A stretch of DNA of 64,000 bases from Acanthosepion esculentum. Its lineage: Eukaryota; Mollusca; Cephalopoda; Sepiida; Sepiidae. The position numbers and the translations under genes are program-made. Position 1 is the first letter of the stretch. The number at the start of each line of letters is the position of its first letter. A model generated the notes under the pieces. That model did not search any database. It worked only from the letters and a program-made list of their open reading frames with translations, and had not been told where the DNA came from. The stretch lies in NCBI GenBank assembly GCA_964036315.1, contig OZ038485.1, positions 74,487,048-74,551,047 of the forward strand, in the 5' to 3' direction. Below are positions 1 through 11,714 of this stretch, one piece after another.

Positions 1-469
1 AATAATAAATGGGGAGGGTAAGAAAGTGAAAAAGAAAAAATCAAAAACTTTTGCAGTCGTAAGAAAAGAACGCAAGAAAAACGGTAAAAAATATATCAAA
101 CTTAACCAGAATGTAGTTTACAGTTAAAAAAAAACGTAGAGTGTCAGGAAAAAGTCGAGTGATAATCACCAGTCAAAATCATTCTGCAAAACGGAACGCT
201 GGTTGATGTCACAATTGTCACTGGAGAGTATGAATGAGTTTCTGTTTTTATTTGCTTCGGGTGGCTCACAGAGAGTTGGCGCAAACTTGGATTTCAGTCA
301 CGAGCTGTAAAAATTAACTAAGCGTGGGTGGATATTCACACCTACTTGTATATTTATTAACCAATGAGGGCTCGAGATTTTTTTGAAAGTGTTCTGTGAT
401 CCACTTTTTACACAGATTTGACCAAACTATTTTTGGGTATTGGAATAATGTAGAATTTGGGTTCTTCCT
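1..469. other. unassigned AT-rich DNA
   Basis: No reading frame, RNA gene or recognisable repeat could be supported here. The only structure is that the right end runs into an LTR-like scrap. Confidence 0.4.
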
Positions 470-552
470 TCATCCACACCTTTTAAAATTACTTTTCTAA
501 TTTTTTCCTTCACTCTCTTCTAATGTAATACTTGACAATTTTATCCTTTATT
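470..552 (+). repeat. LTR scrap related to the 3' end of copia element A1
   Basis: The pyrimidine-rich stretch at about 480-535 aligns base for base, with few mismatches, to 7474-7528, the region just behind the copia A1 coding end. After a gap of about 15 bp the match resumes up to the LINE junction at 553. This suggests a decayed LTR of the same copia family. LTR ends and a target duplication are not visible, so solo LTR or displaced 5' LTR are both possible. Confidence 0.5.
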
Positions 553-1571
553 AGTGGAGGGGATTGCGAAGGATCCTCTGTGTGACCGGCTCGGCTTGTC
601 GGCATCAGAGTTGCGCTCTTTTTGGTTTTGGGCGCCGGCGGCGGATTATCTCAGCAACCCTGAGTTTTCGCTTAACTGTGCTACCTCTCAATGATGTACT
701 CTTGAGATGGAACGAGGCAGATTTTCCAGACTGTCATCGGTGTGACCTTGGCTTAGAGGAAACGGCTTCGCACGCCTTTTATCATACTCTTCATGTACGC
801 CCTTTCTGGGATTATGCCGGCAAGTTGACGGCTCGTATCGTTCCGATCGGCTCGGGTTCATCGATCTCGCGTACGCGTGTGACAATGTGTTCTCCGAAGT
901 AAAACGGGTGGTATTTTTTACGTTGCTAGCCGTGGCAAGAATAGTGGTGTGGACGACGCGAAAGGAGGGAATCTTGCAGAATGAACGTTATTCGCATCAG
1001 AATCTGGTTATTTTCTTTAAGCATCAGCTTAGGGTAAAATTCAGATTGGATCGAAAGCGTTTGAATTTACAGATTTCAGCGATAGGTGGGTGACTGAGGC
1101 AATCCTGGTTCGTGAAGACGAGGCTAGCCTTGATTTTCTCTTTTAAGTCCCCTTAAGTGCAACGGGGCGGTTTCCTGTTAACCCTCCCCTGGTTAAGTTA
1201 GGCACTATTTTGTTTTCCTAGTTAATATGAATAAATGTTTTTCCAGGCTATCTCATTTGTTATGACCCATGTCGAGATTCCCAATCTCCCCAGTTTGTTT
1301 TTGTCCCCTGTTTTCATCTTGGATGGATCAGCCTTTGACTTTTTCCATTCCCTCATTTATTTTTACCCTCCCATTTTATTAGTGAGTGTGCTGCTTGATT
1401 CTGTCTAGCGGCAAAATACAACGGCCTCTCTTATTATTTTGAGGGGTGGACGGGTCCTGCTAACATTGTTTTTGATTTGATTTGATTTTGAGTTACAAGT
1501 TTAAGTTTGTTTTGGGGTTTTACCTACTCCCCATCATTTCATGAATCATGAAATCTTTGTAAAAAAAAAAA
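553..1571 (+). mobile_element. 5'-truncated Tx1-like LINE, C-terminus of ORF2 plus 3' UTR
   Basis: The coding part (about 553-1100, in three frames) matches the far C-terminus of the longer LINE at 17953-22740: a Leu-Gly-Leu plus Trp-containing helix, a Cys-x2-Cys...His finger-like motif near 732-790, and a closing segment with the shared run FFKHQL. The finger's last Cys is replaced by His. Frames change near 660 and 900. A 3' UTR of about 450 bp ends in a 12-nt poly(A) at about 1560-1571. Reverse transcriptase and endonuclease are absent, as expected of a 5'-truncated dead insertion. It starts exactly where the LTR scrap stops, and I see no target duplication. Confidence 0.8.
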
Positions 1572-2400
1572 ACTCAAAAAATCTCATGGGCTTTTTTGTA
1601 GGTCTCCTGTGAATATGCGGTATTTTGGTGTATGCAGGATTGAGTGGTGATGAATAAATTCTTTTGGTGAATGAGTAAATTGTAATGAATGAATGGGTCA
1701 TGAGTCTATGAAAGTCTAAACGTGAAATTATTATGAAACGGTGACGTGTTCTAAGAGATTTGTCTCTTTACAGAGAAATTAATTTAAGAAAATTTTATAG
1801 TATTTTAAATTTTTTATTTTTGAATAAAGCATCTTCGAAAGGTAAATAAAAGTCAATAAATTGTTAGATAATTGCGGAAAAAATTACTAAGTAGGTAAAA
1901 GCTCCCCAAAAATGCGTTCACTTAGATTTCTTAAATTTTGTATCAATTCTAGCCAGCCATACTCGCTATTATCGCTTTGTCTCTCATCGGCCATCCATTA
2001 TCGCTTCAGATAAACTATGATAAGCAGGACCAATCATTAAATAAATGGTTGTATATATTTTTTTATGCTATAAGTAATATTTATTCCAAATCATATTAAT
2101 TTAACGTTAAATTTTCTAATTTTACTGAAATAACGTGTCAGAAATATATTTTTTGAAAGAATTTTAAAATCGATAATTTTTTGTTTACAAAATTCTTAAA
2201 ATTAAGAAAGTGGCCGATTTTAAGAAATCAAAATTAAATTTGACATTCCAATCTATATCATTTCTATCTGAAATACACCAGAATATTTTACTTACTGGAA
2301 ATAATAAATTTAATTATTTAGCTTTCAATTAAAGCTTAAATGAAATCTTCAGGAATGTTTTTCTTTTTAAAAATCCATTTTAAACTTTAGGTATCGAAAA
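1572..2400. other. unassigned AT-rich DNA between LINE and copia A1
   Basis: AT-rich sequence without a supported gene. The copia A1 leader and 5' LTR would be expected here or inside the missing part, but I could not recognise a primer-binding site or LTR boundary. Confidence 0.4.
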
Positions 2401-2418
2401 TTTATGCCGAAATAGTGG

Positions 2419-2745
2419 ATGTACCTAGAGAAAAGTGATGAAGATTTTAAGGGAGCACTATTTGTCACAAGGCAAACTCTTGCTTTGTACACAGAACTTT
2501 CAACCCTCGAGAAATATGAGGATGAAAACATCACTGGTTATGTTATACGCGCCGAGAATGCTATCGCCGCTCTACGAAATTGTAGGGAGACAATTTCAGA
2601 TCTATTAGTGATAGCTATGATGCTGAAAGAACTCCCACCTAGTTTCAACACTCTAAAGGCGATAGTTACCCAAAGAGCAACACCACAAACTCTTCCAGAA
2701 TTCAAGTCATCACTCCGTGCATATGAGGATTTATCATCCCGCTAC
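2419..2745 (+). pseudogene. copia A1 gag, N-terminal part
   Basis: An open frame of about 108 codons resembles the helical UBN2-type copia gag, with the motifs ALRNC, LPPSFNTLKAIV and LRAYED in the usual spacing. Capsid assembly is the family role. The first gag segment with its Trp-rich motif is missing, so the visible Met is not necessarily the native start. The frame runs into a T-rich insert after 2745, and the gag continues near 4069. Confidence 0.7.
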
Positions 2746-4068
2746 CACTTTTTTTTTATCAATGTTGATTTTTGTGAAAATCTGTGCAAAAAGCAAATCA
2801 CAGAACTTATCCAGCTTCATACATATTTTCAGAAATCCTCAATTTCTAATTGGTCAACAAGCACACAAGTGGGCGTTGCAATCCACCCACGTACAAGTCT
2901 TTTTCCAGTGCGTGATCAAGTCAAAATTTCAACGCTTTTTTCTCAGTAGCCGACCACGTGTTACGTTGATTATAAATACCAGACACGAGTTCGTTCTTAC
3001 TCTCTCTTAATTTCATTCGCTTATTAAAATGTAGCGTTCCGACCCCGGTTCGGGCGGACGCTATGAAAACATATTCACACACGCACACATACACGTACGT
3101 ACGAAACTTAATTACATAATATTACAAGCAATGGAAACTTAATTACAAACATTACGGAACATTCAATTCTTCTGAAGCAAAAAGTAAATCAACACATAAA
3201 CGAACAAACACTCTTTCACAGTGAGACAAAGGAAAAGTCAACCAGACACATCGCTGCTGCGCTGAAGAAATTTAACTTGGATATTCCATTTTTTTTTCCA
3301 ATTCTTCACCAGCAAGAAATTACTTCAAAAAAAGTTTTTTCTGAAGCTACAAGTTTACCGAACATAATTTCAGCTTTTCAGGACACAATTCAAGAATCTT
3401 TCTCACTCAGTTCTATTCAACAAAATTTGCGCTTGGTGAACATTTTCTTTTAGCGGCAAGATTTATTGTAATTATTTTCAGAAGTACAAAAACTAAATTT
3501 TATTTAGTATCAAACAGAAACTTCTTGAAATATCAAGTAAATATTCAAAGTCCTATTTTACCAAACACATTCTCACAATATTCATATTACACAAAACATT
3601 TTACTAATTCACAAAGGATATTTCTTCTAAAAAAAAAAAAAAAAAGAAAAAAAAAACTCCTCTCATTGTGGGACCTGATAAATAAAAATCTTTATTTCAA
3701 AGAACAATTTTCAAATAATTAATTTCTTAGTTAAGAGTAAGCAACTCTTATTTTTGCATTGTAAAATTTCTGTACCAAAGTTTTGAAGGAATATTTTAAA
3801 TTTTTTTTTTTCAATTAACATTACTGAACTTTGTAATTCAGCTTAGCTCAGCTAAATATTCTGGGCAGTTTATTCTTATTTATTGTATAAATAATACAAT
3901 AAATAAGAATAAAAAATATAAAATATATAAATATTTTGTTATTGTTTTACGTATGTTGTCATCTTTTGATTGCCTTGTTAGCCTTGCGCCATACATCAAA
4001 AATTAAATGTTTGTGGAGGAGTTAATTTTTACACACACGGCCGACCTTATGTAACTAAAAAGCCTTCT
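2746..4068. mobile_element. LTR-like insertion splitting copia A1 gag
   Basis: About 1.3 kb of non-coding DNA separates two parts of one gag frame. It holds a CCAAT-like motif, a TATA box (tataaata at 2971), a GC-rich imperfect hairpin at 3032-3063, A-rich runs near 3631-3657 and an AT hairpin at 3869-3913. Its right end (ctaaaaagccttctgatcac) resembles the right end of the gypsy B LTR near 12865-12887. I infer a solo LTR distantly related to gypsy B. The exact ends and a target duplication are not resolved. Confidence 0.45.
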
Positions 4069-4600
4069 GATCACTTTTCAAACTTATTTTACCTTCTCCT
4101 CCGCAACAAGGAGAACACCAAAGTCAAAAAGGAGGATTCCAGTATGAAAACATCATACAAGAAAGACTCTCCCACGTGTTTTCGATGCATTAAAAATAGC
4201 CACTTCGCCAGAAACTGTACTAAAAGCAGATGGTGTAAATTTTGCAAAGTGAGGATACATGATACGAAATTCTGCAGAAAAAAGCAGATAAATAATGTTG
4301 AAAAAAAAAACAGTTATGTATATTACAAGGTAAGAATAAACCCTCACATTATTTTGAATAACTTCGAATTATTAGTCTATTATGGGGGCACTGCCCATAT
4401 TACTAATGATGAAAAAAATTGTCAAATTTGAACAAGATTTTAATCCAGAGGAACATTATATTGAGCTTGCCGATGGATCAAAGTAAATAACATTGTATTA
4501 AAGAAAGGAACCACTAAAATAATTTTGCAACATACAAATGGAAAATAAAGCATAAAATTTATTCGTACCTAGTTTCAAATAAAAACATCCTATCTGTACA
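4069..4600 (+). pseudogene. copia A1 gag C-terminus (two zinc knuckles) and protease
   Basis: From Met 4144 there are two perfectly spaced retroviral zinc knuckles (Cys-x2-Cys-x4-His-x4-Cys), residues 12-25 and 31-44, which would bind genomic RNA. The gag frame can be followed upstream of 4144 to about 4069. The protease follows. Its active site, expected as Asp-Ser-Gly, reads YYGGTAHI, so the catalytic Asp is lost. The frame then shifts near 4415, after which the expected protease sequence continues. Inactive in this copy. Confidence 0.75.
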
Positions 4601-5720
4601 GGCCTCTGTAGGAAAAGGCTCTAGCGTAAAATGTTCACAAAACCATACTACACTAACTACCAAAGATGGCGTTAAATTTAAAATAAAGAAACAAGGAAAA
4701 TTATATTATCTGAAAAAATGCATAACAGAAAGTGTCAACACCAGGCACAACCTGAACAAATGGCACAAAGTATTCAGCCATTGCAATATTCCTGATATTT
4801 TGAAAATGGAGACTATTGCTGATGGAATAGGTATCACTGGAAAAACAAGTTCCACATCACCATGTGAAACTTGTACTCTGGGAAAAATGCCAAATGTGTG
4901 GTCAAGAAAGCCATACGATAAAGCTAGATTTTCTTTAGAACTAGTGCATTGTGATTTAGCTGGGGGAATAGAGCCGTTAGTATGTTATAACATTCACTGA
5001 CAACTATTCAGGATATGTGATGGCATATTTCCTCAAAAGTAAACGCAAAGCAAATTGACACCACGAAACAATCCTTGGCTGATAGCACTCCTTTTGGAAG
5101 TGTTAAGAGACTAAGGAGTGATAATAGTTCGGAATTCACATCAACAGAATTCAAATCGCTTCTTGTTCAACATAAAATTCGACACGCAAAATCTGACTTG
5201 TCCTCCCCACATTAAAATGGAACCGCTGAAAGAGGGTGGTGAACACTATTCGAAATGTTTAGATGTATGTTGATTGAATCTCATTTAAGTCACAAACTAT
5301 GGCCATACGCTTTCCTCTCTGCCTGCTACATTCTTAACAGATGTTATAATCACTGACTGAAGTTAACTCCTTATGAGGCATTCAAGGGAATGAAACCAAA
5401 TGTTGAAAATATGAACATTTTTGGTACAATATGCTATGCCTATGTACAAGAGAAAAAAAAGTTAGAACCCTGATTGGAAAAAGGGATTTTTATAGGGTAC
5501 GATAAATACAGCCCAAACTATTTTGTGTATTTCAAAGAAAAGAAATCTGGGAAGAAAGTACGATTGGTCACTTTCACCAATAAATTGATTGGCAATGAAG
5601 GGGAGACTACTCAGGAAATTCAAAGCCAAAATGAATGTGTTGAGACTAATTCTCTTCCATTGATAAACTTGGAGAACACAATATTGATAAGAATAAGACA
5701 AATGAATTTCTGTTAGATTC
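4600..5720 (+). pseudogene. copia A1 integrase
   Basis: Pre-integrase and integrase remnants. The zinc-binding region has WHKVFSHC followed by CETC (about 4757-4880). The catalytic core shows LVHCDLAG (first Asp), RSDNSSEF (second Asp) and NGTAERGW (Glu), with a frameshift near 4985 and a TAA at 5213-5215 in place of what is usually Gln. The conserved segment GIFIGYDKYSPNY lies near 5485. The enzyme would join cDNA to chromosomal DNA, but this copy cannot encode it. Confidence 0.85.
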
Positions 5721-5852
5721 TTGTGAGGGAGATAGAGATAATAGCAACAATCAATTTAGGGATCAGATAACAGGATAAATGACAATACAATACATACTTG
5801 TGAAAGCAGAAACACAAGGTACCCACTGAGACAAAGAAAACCACCCACTTAT

Positions 5853-6720
5853 TTGAAAGATTATGTCACAGGTAATGAACTAAATGATGAAGAATGTGTA
5901 AATTCCTGTGGAACAAAAATTATCCATGTGATGTATTATGAAGCCATAAATTCAACTGACACAGAAAAATGGAAATTGGCAAAGAAGAGAGACATGGATT
6001 CCTTAAAGGAAAACAATACTTTCATTCTAACAACCCTTCCTGAGAACAAAAATGTAGTTGGTGGCAAATGGGTGTATAGTATTAAAGTAAACAATAAAAA
6101 CAATATAGAGTACAAAGCAAAATATGTTGCAAATGGGTACAGCCAGATAAAAGATGAAGATTACTATGAAACCCACCACAAAAATGACTACTATCCGAAC
6201 CCTGTGCAATATGATTTTATAATCCACCAAATAGATGTCAAATCAACATACCTAATTGCTGAAATAGACTGTGATATATTTCCCCAACAACCAGAAGGGT
6301 ACATTACTCCAGGCAAGGAGGGACTTGTTTGGAAATTAAATAAGTCACTCTATGGACTAAAACAGAGGGGTAAAATTAGGACTGATCTACTAGAACTTCT
6401 ACAGGAAAATTTTAACCAAAGCATTATTGACCCATGCATGTTTGTGAGGGTTGGTGAAAATATAATTATTATTATTCTCATATGGGTTGATGATATTTTG
6501 ATTGCTGCCAATAACTTAAACATGTTAAGGGAAGCCTAACTCTACGCATGCAAAGGTTTGACATGAAGGACTTAGGGAAGCTCTCACAATTCCTTGGTAT
6601 AGACTTTATAATGAAATCTGATGAAATAGAAATGAACCAATAGCTGTATACTGAAAGAGTACTAGACAAATTTAACATGCTAGACTCAAACCAACGCCCT
6701 GCAAACAGAAATTAATTTTT
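5853..6720 (+). pseudogene. copia A1 reverse transcriptase
   Basis: A frame of 228 codons carries the RVT_2-type fingers (GGKWVYSIK), the palm segment HQIDVKSTYL with its catalytic Asp, QPEGYI, the motif LNKSLYGLKQ and the active-site motif WVDDILIA near 6484. A block between the YYET motif and HQIDVK is shorter than in intact relatives, suggesting a small internal deletion. The frame stops at 6537-6539 and the palm/thumb continues out of frame to about 6720. Confidence 0.85.
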
Positions 6721-6879
6721 TCTAAAGAAGCTGATGCCTTTGACCCTACTAAATATACAGAGGCTATAGGAAGTTTAATTTACTTATCAACTTGTGCCAG
6801 GCCTGATATTTCCTGGGTCATAAAATATTATCCAAGTATAAACAGAACCCCACAATAGAACACTGGAATGCAGTGAAAC

Positions 6880-7420
6880 ATCTATAGAGATATTTGAAAG
6901 GAACTATTAATTTTTCAGATGTGAAAGCAGCCTGAAATTAACAGGATTTACTGATGCTGATTGGGGAAGCTCTGAAGACAGGAAAAGTACATCTGGATAT
7001 TGTTTCTTCCTAAATAAACAAGAACCAGTTATCTCTTGAAAGTGTAAAAAGCAGCCTACTGTAGCTTTATCTACATGTGAGGCTAAATATGTAGTGATGG
7101 CGCCAGTCATACAGGAGGCAAAATATCTCCTGCAATTGGTGAATGAGATGAACTGCACAAAGGAACTGAAACAAGCAACATTACATTTTAATAATCAGAG
7201 CACAATTTTCATAGCAAAAAATCCTATTACAAGCCAATGGGTAAAACACATAGATATAAAATATCATTTTATACGGGACAAAATTAATGATGGTACAATA
7301 CAACTAAACTATGTGCCAACTGATGAGAATACAGTAGACTCCTTCACCAAACATCTGGCAAGAACCCACCTAGACTCAGTAAAACCGAAATTATCAGGAT
7401 GCAAAGTTAAAAGTGAGGTA
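6880..7420 (+). pseudogene. copia A1 RNase H
   Basis: Carries the copia RNase H signature GFTDADWG followed by RKSTSGYCFF, then ALSTCEAKY and HIDIKYHFIRD, which supply the conserved Asp, Glu and His positions. A TGA near 7036 interrupts it. The C-terminal motif near 7400 marks the end of the polyprotein, and the sequence behind it is LTR-like. Confidence 0.85.
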
Positions 7421-7620
7421 TTAAAGATAAAATTTGACATCCTGATATACACCCCCTTCATTTGGAACTTTTCCCTTTTAGAATTACTTTTCTCCTTTTT
7501 TCCTTCATTCTCTTCTTATGTTAATCTTCAATAAATAAACATCTGTATAATTTTCCTCCCATAAATTGTGGACCTTATTTATTTCAATTTGACCACTGTG
7601 TATTTGGATGTCTAACTTAA
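7421..7620 (+). repeat. 3' terminal region of copia A1 (LTR candidate)
   Basis: Pyrimidine-rich DNA with an AATAAA-type sequence near 7530. About 55 bp are nearly the same as at 480-535. I cannot fix the LTR start or end. Confidence 0.45.
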
Positions 7621-8846
7621 CATGCATGATAATCTATGGCATCCATAGAAAATTTCTGCTATGTTGATGTGAATGTGTCATAAAATAAAAGCAATGCCAT
7701 TCAAGTAAAGCAAAATGAATATGCAGCAGAAATGAAGAAAATTCCAATTACTGCAAGTAGAAAAAAATGATAGAACATTCCCAAAGAACAGAAATTAAAT
7801 GGATGCAACAACTGCTCAGCCAAATTGGTTAGTGACACAGACATGAACAGATTTGAGTTTCAATATATTTGAAGTCAATATGTCAAAGCAGCATAGTTGA
7901 GCAGTTACTGAAAGCCAAGCAAAGTAAGCTCAAATAAATATCTGCTTCCCCAATCTTGGTAGTGTTAGAGAATGGAAAATAGATGTCTTCATGACTTGAG
8001 ACCCCATCTGGAAGTGCTCAGGGACATGTAATATTTCTAACTGGTAAAGAGCAGAGAAGTTGTCTACTATCTTGGACATCCAACAAAATTAAACACAAGG
8101 TGTCCAGCACGTTAGCATCAATGTATGATGCAACTGATGAAGCCATCTATCTGGGTAGTCTCTTAACAGAGACTTACTGTAACAGCTATACCATAAATAA
8201 AATACCCTTTACTGTATACACAAACAATAGATCTTTACATCAAAATATTCATTACACATGGAAAATCCATGAAAAATGACTCTGAAGAGTGATCACTCGG
8301 GGAGAGATACAGTCTATAAAATGGGTCCACACCACCTTTCAACTTTCAGATGTAGTGACAAAGAGAGGAGCAGATTCTAGCAGGCTGCCAGAAGTTCTTA
8401 CCATTGGAAAACATATCAACCAATTTCACTGTAACTTTATTTAAATCAACTAAATCAGTAACCTCCTCATCATTCTCCTGTTCAGTGACCCTGTGTTTGA
8501 AATCTAGCCAGAAGGCATCACCCACCTTACTCCTTAAACAGAGACATTCATGTGTCGATTTTTTCCTGGGGCTTTATAACCTCTACTTATTTACCTTTTC
8601 CAAGTATCACCATTGCCATCAGCAACATGTTCTGCTCAGGCTAAGGTTAGATTACTTTCAGTTTTACATTATGATTCTTTGAAGTTTTGTTTCATCATTG
8701 ATTGTCACTTAAGGTATTTAATTTATTCCTGGTATGCTTCTTCAATGATACATTCACAGACTATTTGCTTTGAAAATCCTGTGAATTAATCTTCAACATT
8801 CTCTACATGTGAGTAAACAGAATAGATGTCCAAATTTTTCATATTG

Positions 8847-9228
8847 TCAGACAATTTCACTTGAAATGCTGTAGTAGCATTGGATACGACATGGATGAAC
8901 TCTAACGTACGTATTTTCATGTTTCACAAGAATCTGCTTATTTTCACTCCTGATAATGGTGCCTGGTCCCATCCAATTCTGGTCAATCCCTTTTGAAATG
9001 AACTGGATCAGCATTTGTGAATTCAATTCCTGTAGATGGATGGATTTGATGACACAAAGCTCTCCACAGTTTTTCCAAACTTTCGGCCTGGATAAATGCC
9101 CTTTATCCATATGCAATACATTGAGATTGTTTGCTACAATCTTGCTAGAATTACATTCACGAGCAGGTAACTAATTTTAAAAAAAATACAAGGCCGATTA
9201 GAATTGTAGCCAAATACAAGCTGGTTAG
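8847..9228 (-). pseudogene. A2 integrase C-terminal domain
   Basis: The minus strand reads NPNQLVFGYN, then an ANNLN.LH motif, then a stretch ending WMGPGTIIRSENKQILVKHE and VRVHPCRI. This closing beta-rich, GPG-containing domain is typical of integrases that bind viral DNA ends. The part directly upstream is displaced by the insert at 9229-9741. Confidence 0.7.
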
Positions 9229-9656
9229 GATTTGTGGGGTCACTCACATCATAGCATCAGAAATTAGCCTCGCATTCACAGAGATAAAAGCATACTTGAC
9301 ATGAAATAAATATACGGAAATAACAGGAAAAGCATGGTAAATTTTATGTTAATTTCATACAATTTATTTATATTTTTGTGTGTATTGTTTAGGTTACAAT
9401 TGTTCTATGGTACATGTGATAAAAGGGAGAAGTTACTCTGCAGTATTACAAACCATATCACAGAAAGAAGTTGGACACATGTTGCTCGTACCAAGGTTCG
9501 TGGTGAAGAGATTGAATTTAACGTTTTTGGCGGGATGTCCGCATTTCTGGCAGGAACGGTTTTTGTTCCATGATGGGAGTATTTTTATTATCTTTATTTT
9601 AAAAAATTTATTTTTAAAAGAGTTTAAATATTATTATTTTATTTTATTTATAATTT

Positions 9657-9700
<44 letters not shown>

Positions 9701-9741
9701 TTCATTTTTAATATTTATAATAATAATAATATCCCTACCGG
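9229..9741. mobile_element. SINE-sized insertion with an ATT-repeat tail inside A2
   Basis: The A2 integrase frame stops at 9742 and resumes at about 9228, so about 510 bp have been inserted. The insert carries two overlapping frames (9334-9573 and 9380-9745) that match nothing I recognise, then an AT-rich part with an ATT microsatellite at about 9658-9697. There are no terminal inverted repeats. A SINE or a non-autonomous retroposon with a simple-repeat tail is my best reading. Confidence 0.5.
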
Positions 9742-10313
9742 CTAAATCCATTGGCGTTGTTTAAAGAATTCTTGGTGTTGACAGCCCATCCTAAAGCATC
9801 ATCAAATGTGCAAAACAACATCTTCAATTGTTTTGATTAACATTTGATTCAGTATTCATTATGATGCTCATTGAGCCTGTTGCTCCATTGGCTTTTTAGC
9901 TGTAGTAGTCTTTACAATGATGTACACGTCCTGCACCATGTCACTATACTTACTATTATTAAATTCTCTCTCATTATCTGTCAGAAGCATGTCAGGAGCA
10001 CCAAAGTAGGAAATCCAAATCTAAACACCACACCAATAATCTCACTAGATTCTTTACTTTTAATTCTTGTTACTACACCATATCTTGTGGCATGATCAAT
10101 CAAATGCAGCACTATATTTCCTCTGATTTCTTTTATAGCTATGGCTACAGCTTCACTAAATTGGGACAACAAAGAAAAACTAACAATGGGCTTTGGTTGA
10201 AACTTTTGGTAACATAAGCATATATCACATTTAGTAATGATGTCTTTCAAAATATCAAAAAATTCTGTATCTCTTACCCCAGCATATTTTATTAATGAGC
10301 ACATTTTTAGCAC
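9742..10313 (-). pseudogene. A2 integrase zinc finger and core
   Basis: The minus strand gives KCDICLCYQKFQPKP (the Cys-x2-Cys half of the HHCC finger), then HLIDHATRYGVVTRI, a core segment around the first strand and helix, and a decayed LTDN-like segment near 9985. Close to 9745 the frame reads ALGWAVNTKNSLNNANGFS, which normally precedes NQLVFG found beyond the insert. Several stops are present. Confidence 0.7.
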
Positions 10314-10559
10314 TGGGGTGCTTAAACTGCTTATGTAGCTTCTCTGCTACTTCAATTTTTTTTCATTTTTGCCTTCCAATTTTCTCCAGATTTCTCTCAC
10401 TCTACTAGAATTTGACAAAGGCTTACTTAAGGAAAGATAGTAAATGACCAGAATCAGTAAATAGAAGCTTTTTTATTGCCAAAAATTCATACATCATTTT
10501 CAAAATATGAACTGCTTTTTTGCTCAAGATCAAAAGGGAATTTCTGAGTTGATCATATC

Positions 10560-11714
10560 AATATTTATTTCTCTTTTCCAGCTAATACACATGACATATT
10601 CATATTAAAGAGATATTTTATTTTGGCTCCATTGCCAAATCTGAAATACTTTTCTTGTTTTAACCACTTTTCATGCATAATCTAACCAGATATCTAGGAA
10701 ACCTTTGTATAACACATATCCACAGACTGACTTTGAGTAAACTGAGTCTAAAATAGCTGATGGTTTGACACAGTAGTCGTCCTACTATCATCCATATACT
10801 CTAAATTAATGAGAACTATCTGAATTTCATGAGGTTTGTCATCCCTCTCAATTCCTTTCTGAACATCAAGTAAATCTATTGCCAAATGTATTAAGAAAGT
10901 CACAAATTGCACATTTACTTTAGGTTGCATCCGGAGCAGAAGGATTATATTTCTTGTAATATCTTCTATCAGAAAAATTTCTAGTCTTTCCACTCCATCT
11001 TGTTCCTACTCCCTCATTTTTCCTTTCATCTCTTGAACCTTTATAGAAACAACTATGTGAATAAGTATTATAGAACAGCTCACTATCATCAAAATTATCT
11101 TTGTCTTTACATGACTCAGTAAATGTTATGTCAGGATCATGTTTGATACAAACTGTCACAGATTCCTCTTTCAGCAAAGAAGATTTATCTGATTCATTAT
11201 CAATGTCCATAAATTTTTTCACTTTGATCATCATATCATCAGGTGAGACATCACTTATTGTTGCCAGGATATGCTGTTCATTTTCTACTGTTAGATTAGT
11301 AATCTTTAAAACTCGATAGGCTAATACAAGATCAAGAACATTTATCTTGTGTTCTTTGTTGTACTAGCCTATTAAATTCTATTTGGAATTTAGCCATGTT
11401 GATCTCAGGTCTCCTTTAGTATTTTTCAAACATTTCATATAATCTGAGAGCTGCTTTGTTAATATCTACTTTAAACAATCTATCAAGCTTGGAATACAGT
11501 TTCATCATGCCTTCTATTTTTATTTAAATCATAAGGATACATCGACAAGACAGCTTCTCTCACTGTCCCACTTAGGCTCAAGAAGACTGTGGGGGCTCTC
11601 TTTACTTCTGCCACATTAATGACAATTGCTCAGAATTGAATTTCCTTTCACCAGGACTCATATTTGTTTGTTTCGAACCTTGGTGGGGCCATAATGTTAC
11701 TTGTAGCAATTATT
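10560..11714 (-). pseudogene. A2 gag with zinc knuckle and protease-like region
   Basis: The N-terminal part near 11700 reads PPRFETNKYESW, followed by RAPTVFLSLSGTVREAVL, a gag helix pattern. A charged linker (11234-10990) follows, then a decayed finger and DVQKGIERDDKPHEIQI. At about 10740-10570 a protease-like segment reads SVYSKSVCG, near the D-S/T-A/G position of related elements, and then FQIWQW-like sequence. Stops are many and no catalytic site can be vouched for. Confidence 0.55.

Larger units (their letters stand above)
2401..7560 (+). mobile_element. Ty1/copia retrotransposon relic A1
   Basis: The domain order gag, protease, integrase, reverse transcriptase, RNase H is diagnostic of Ty1/copia, as integrase precedes RT. 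The 5' end (LTR, leader and first gag codons) is missing or unrecognisable. The gag is split by an LTR-like insertion of about 1.3 kb. Stops and frameshifts occur in every domain, for example TAA at 5213-5215 next to the integrase catalytic Glu and TGA in RNase H near 7036. The 3' end is pyrimidine-rich DNA with an AATAAA-type signal near 7530 and homology to 470-552. Confidence 0.85.

Noticed and set aside
3032..3063. tRNA T-arm or Helitron end
   Set aside because: The GC-rich hairpin is imperfect; no CTRR end, no TC start and no tRNA fold around it.
8404..8682. Protein-coding frame on the plus strand
   Set aside because: It lies opposite to decayed A2 pol, and its residues are those of low-complexity antisense translation.
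9334..9745. Host exon or gene inside A2
   Set aside because: An acceptor-like site precedes it, but no donor, no start context and no family match; kept only as part of an insert.
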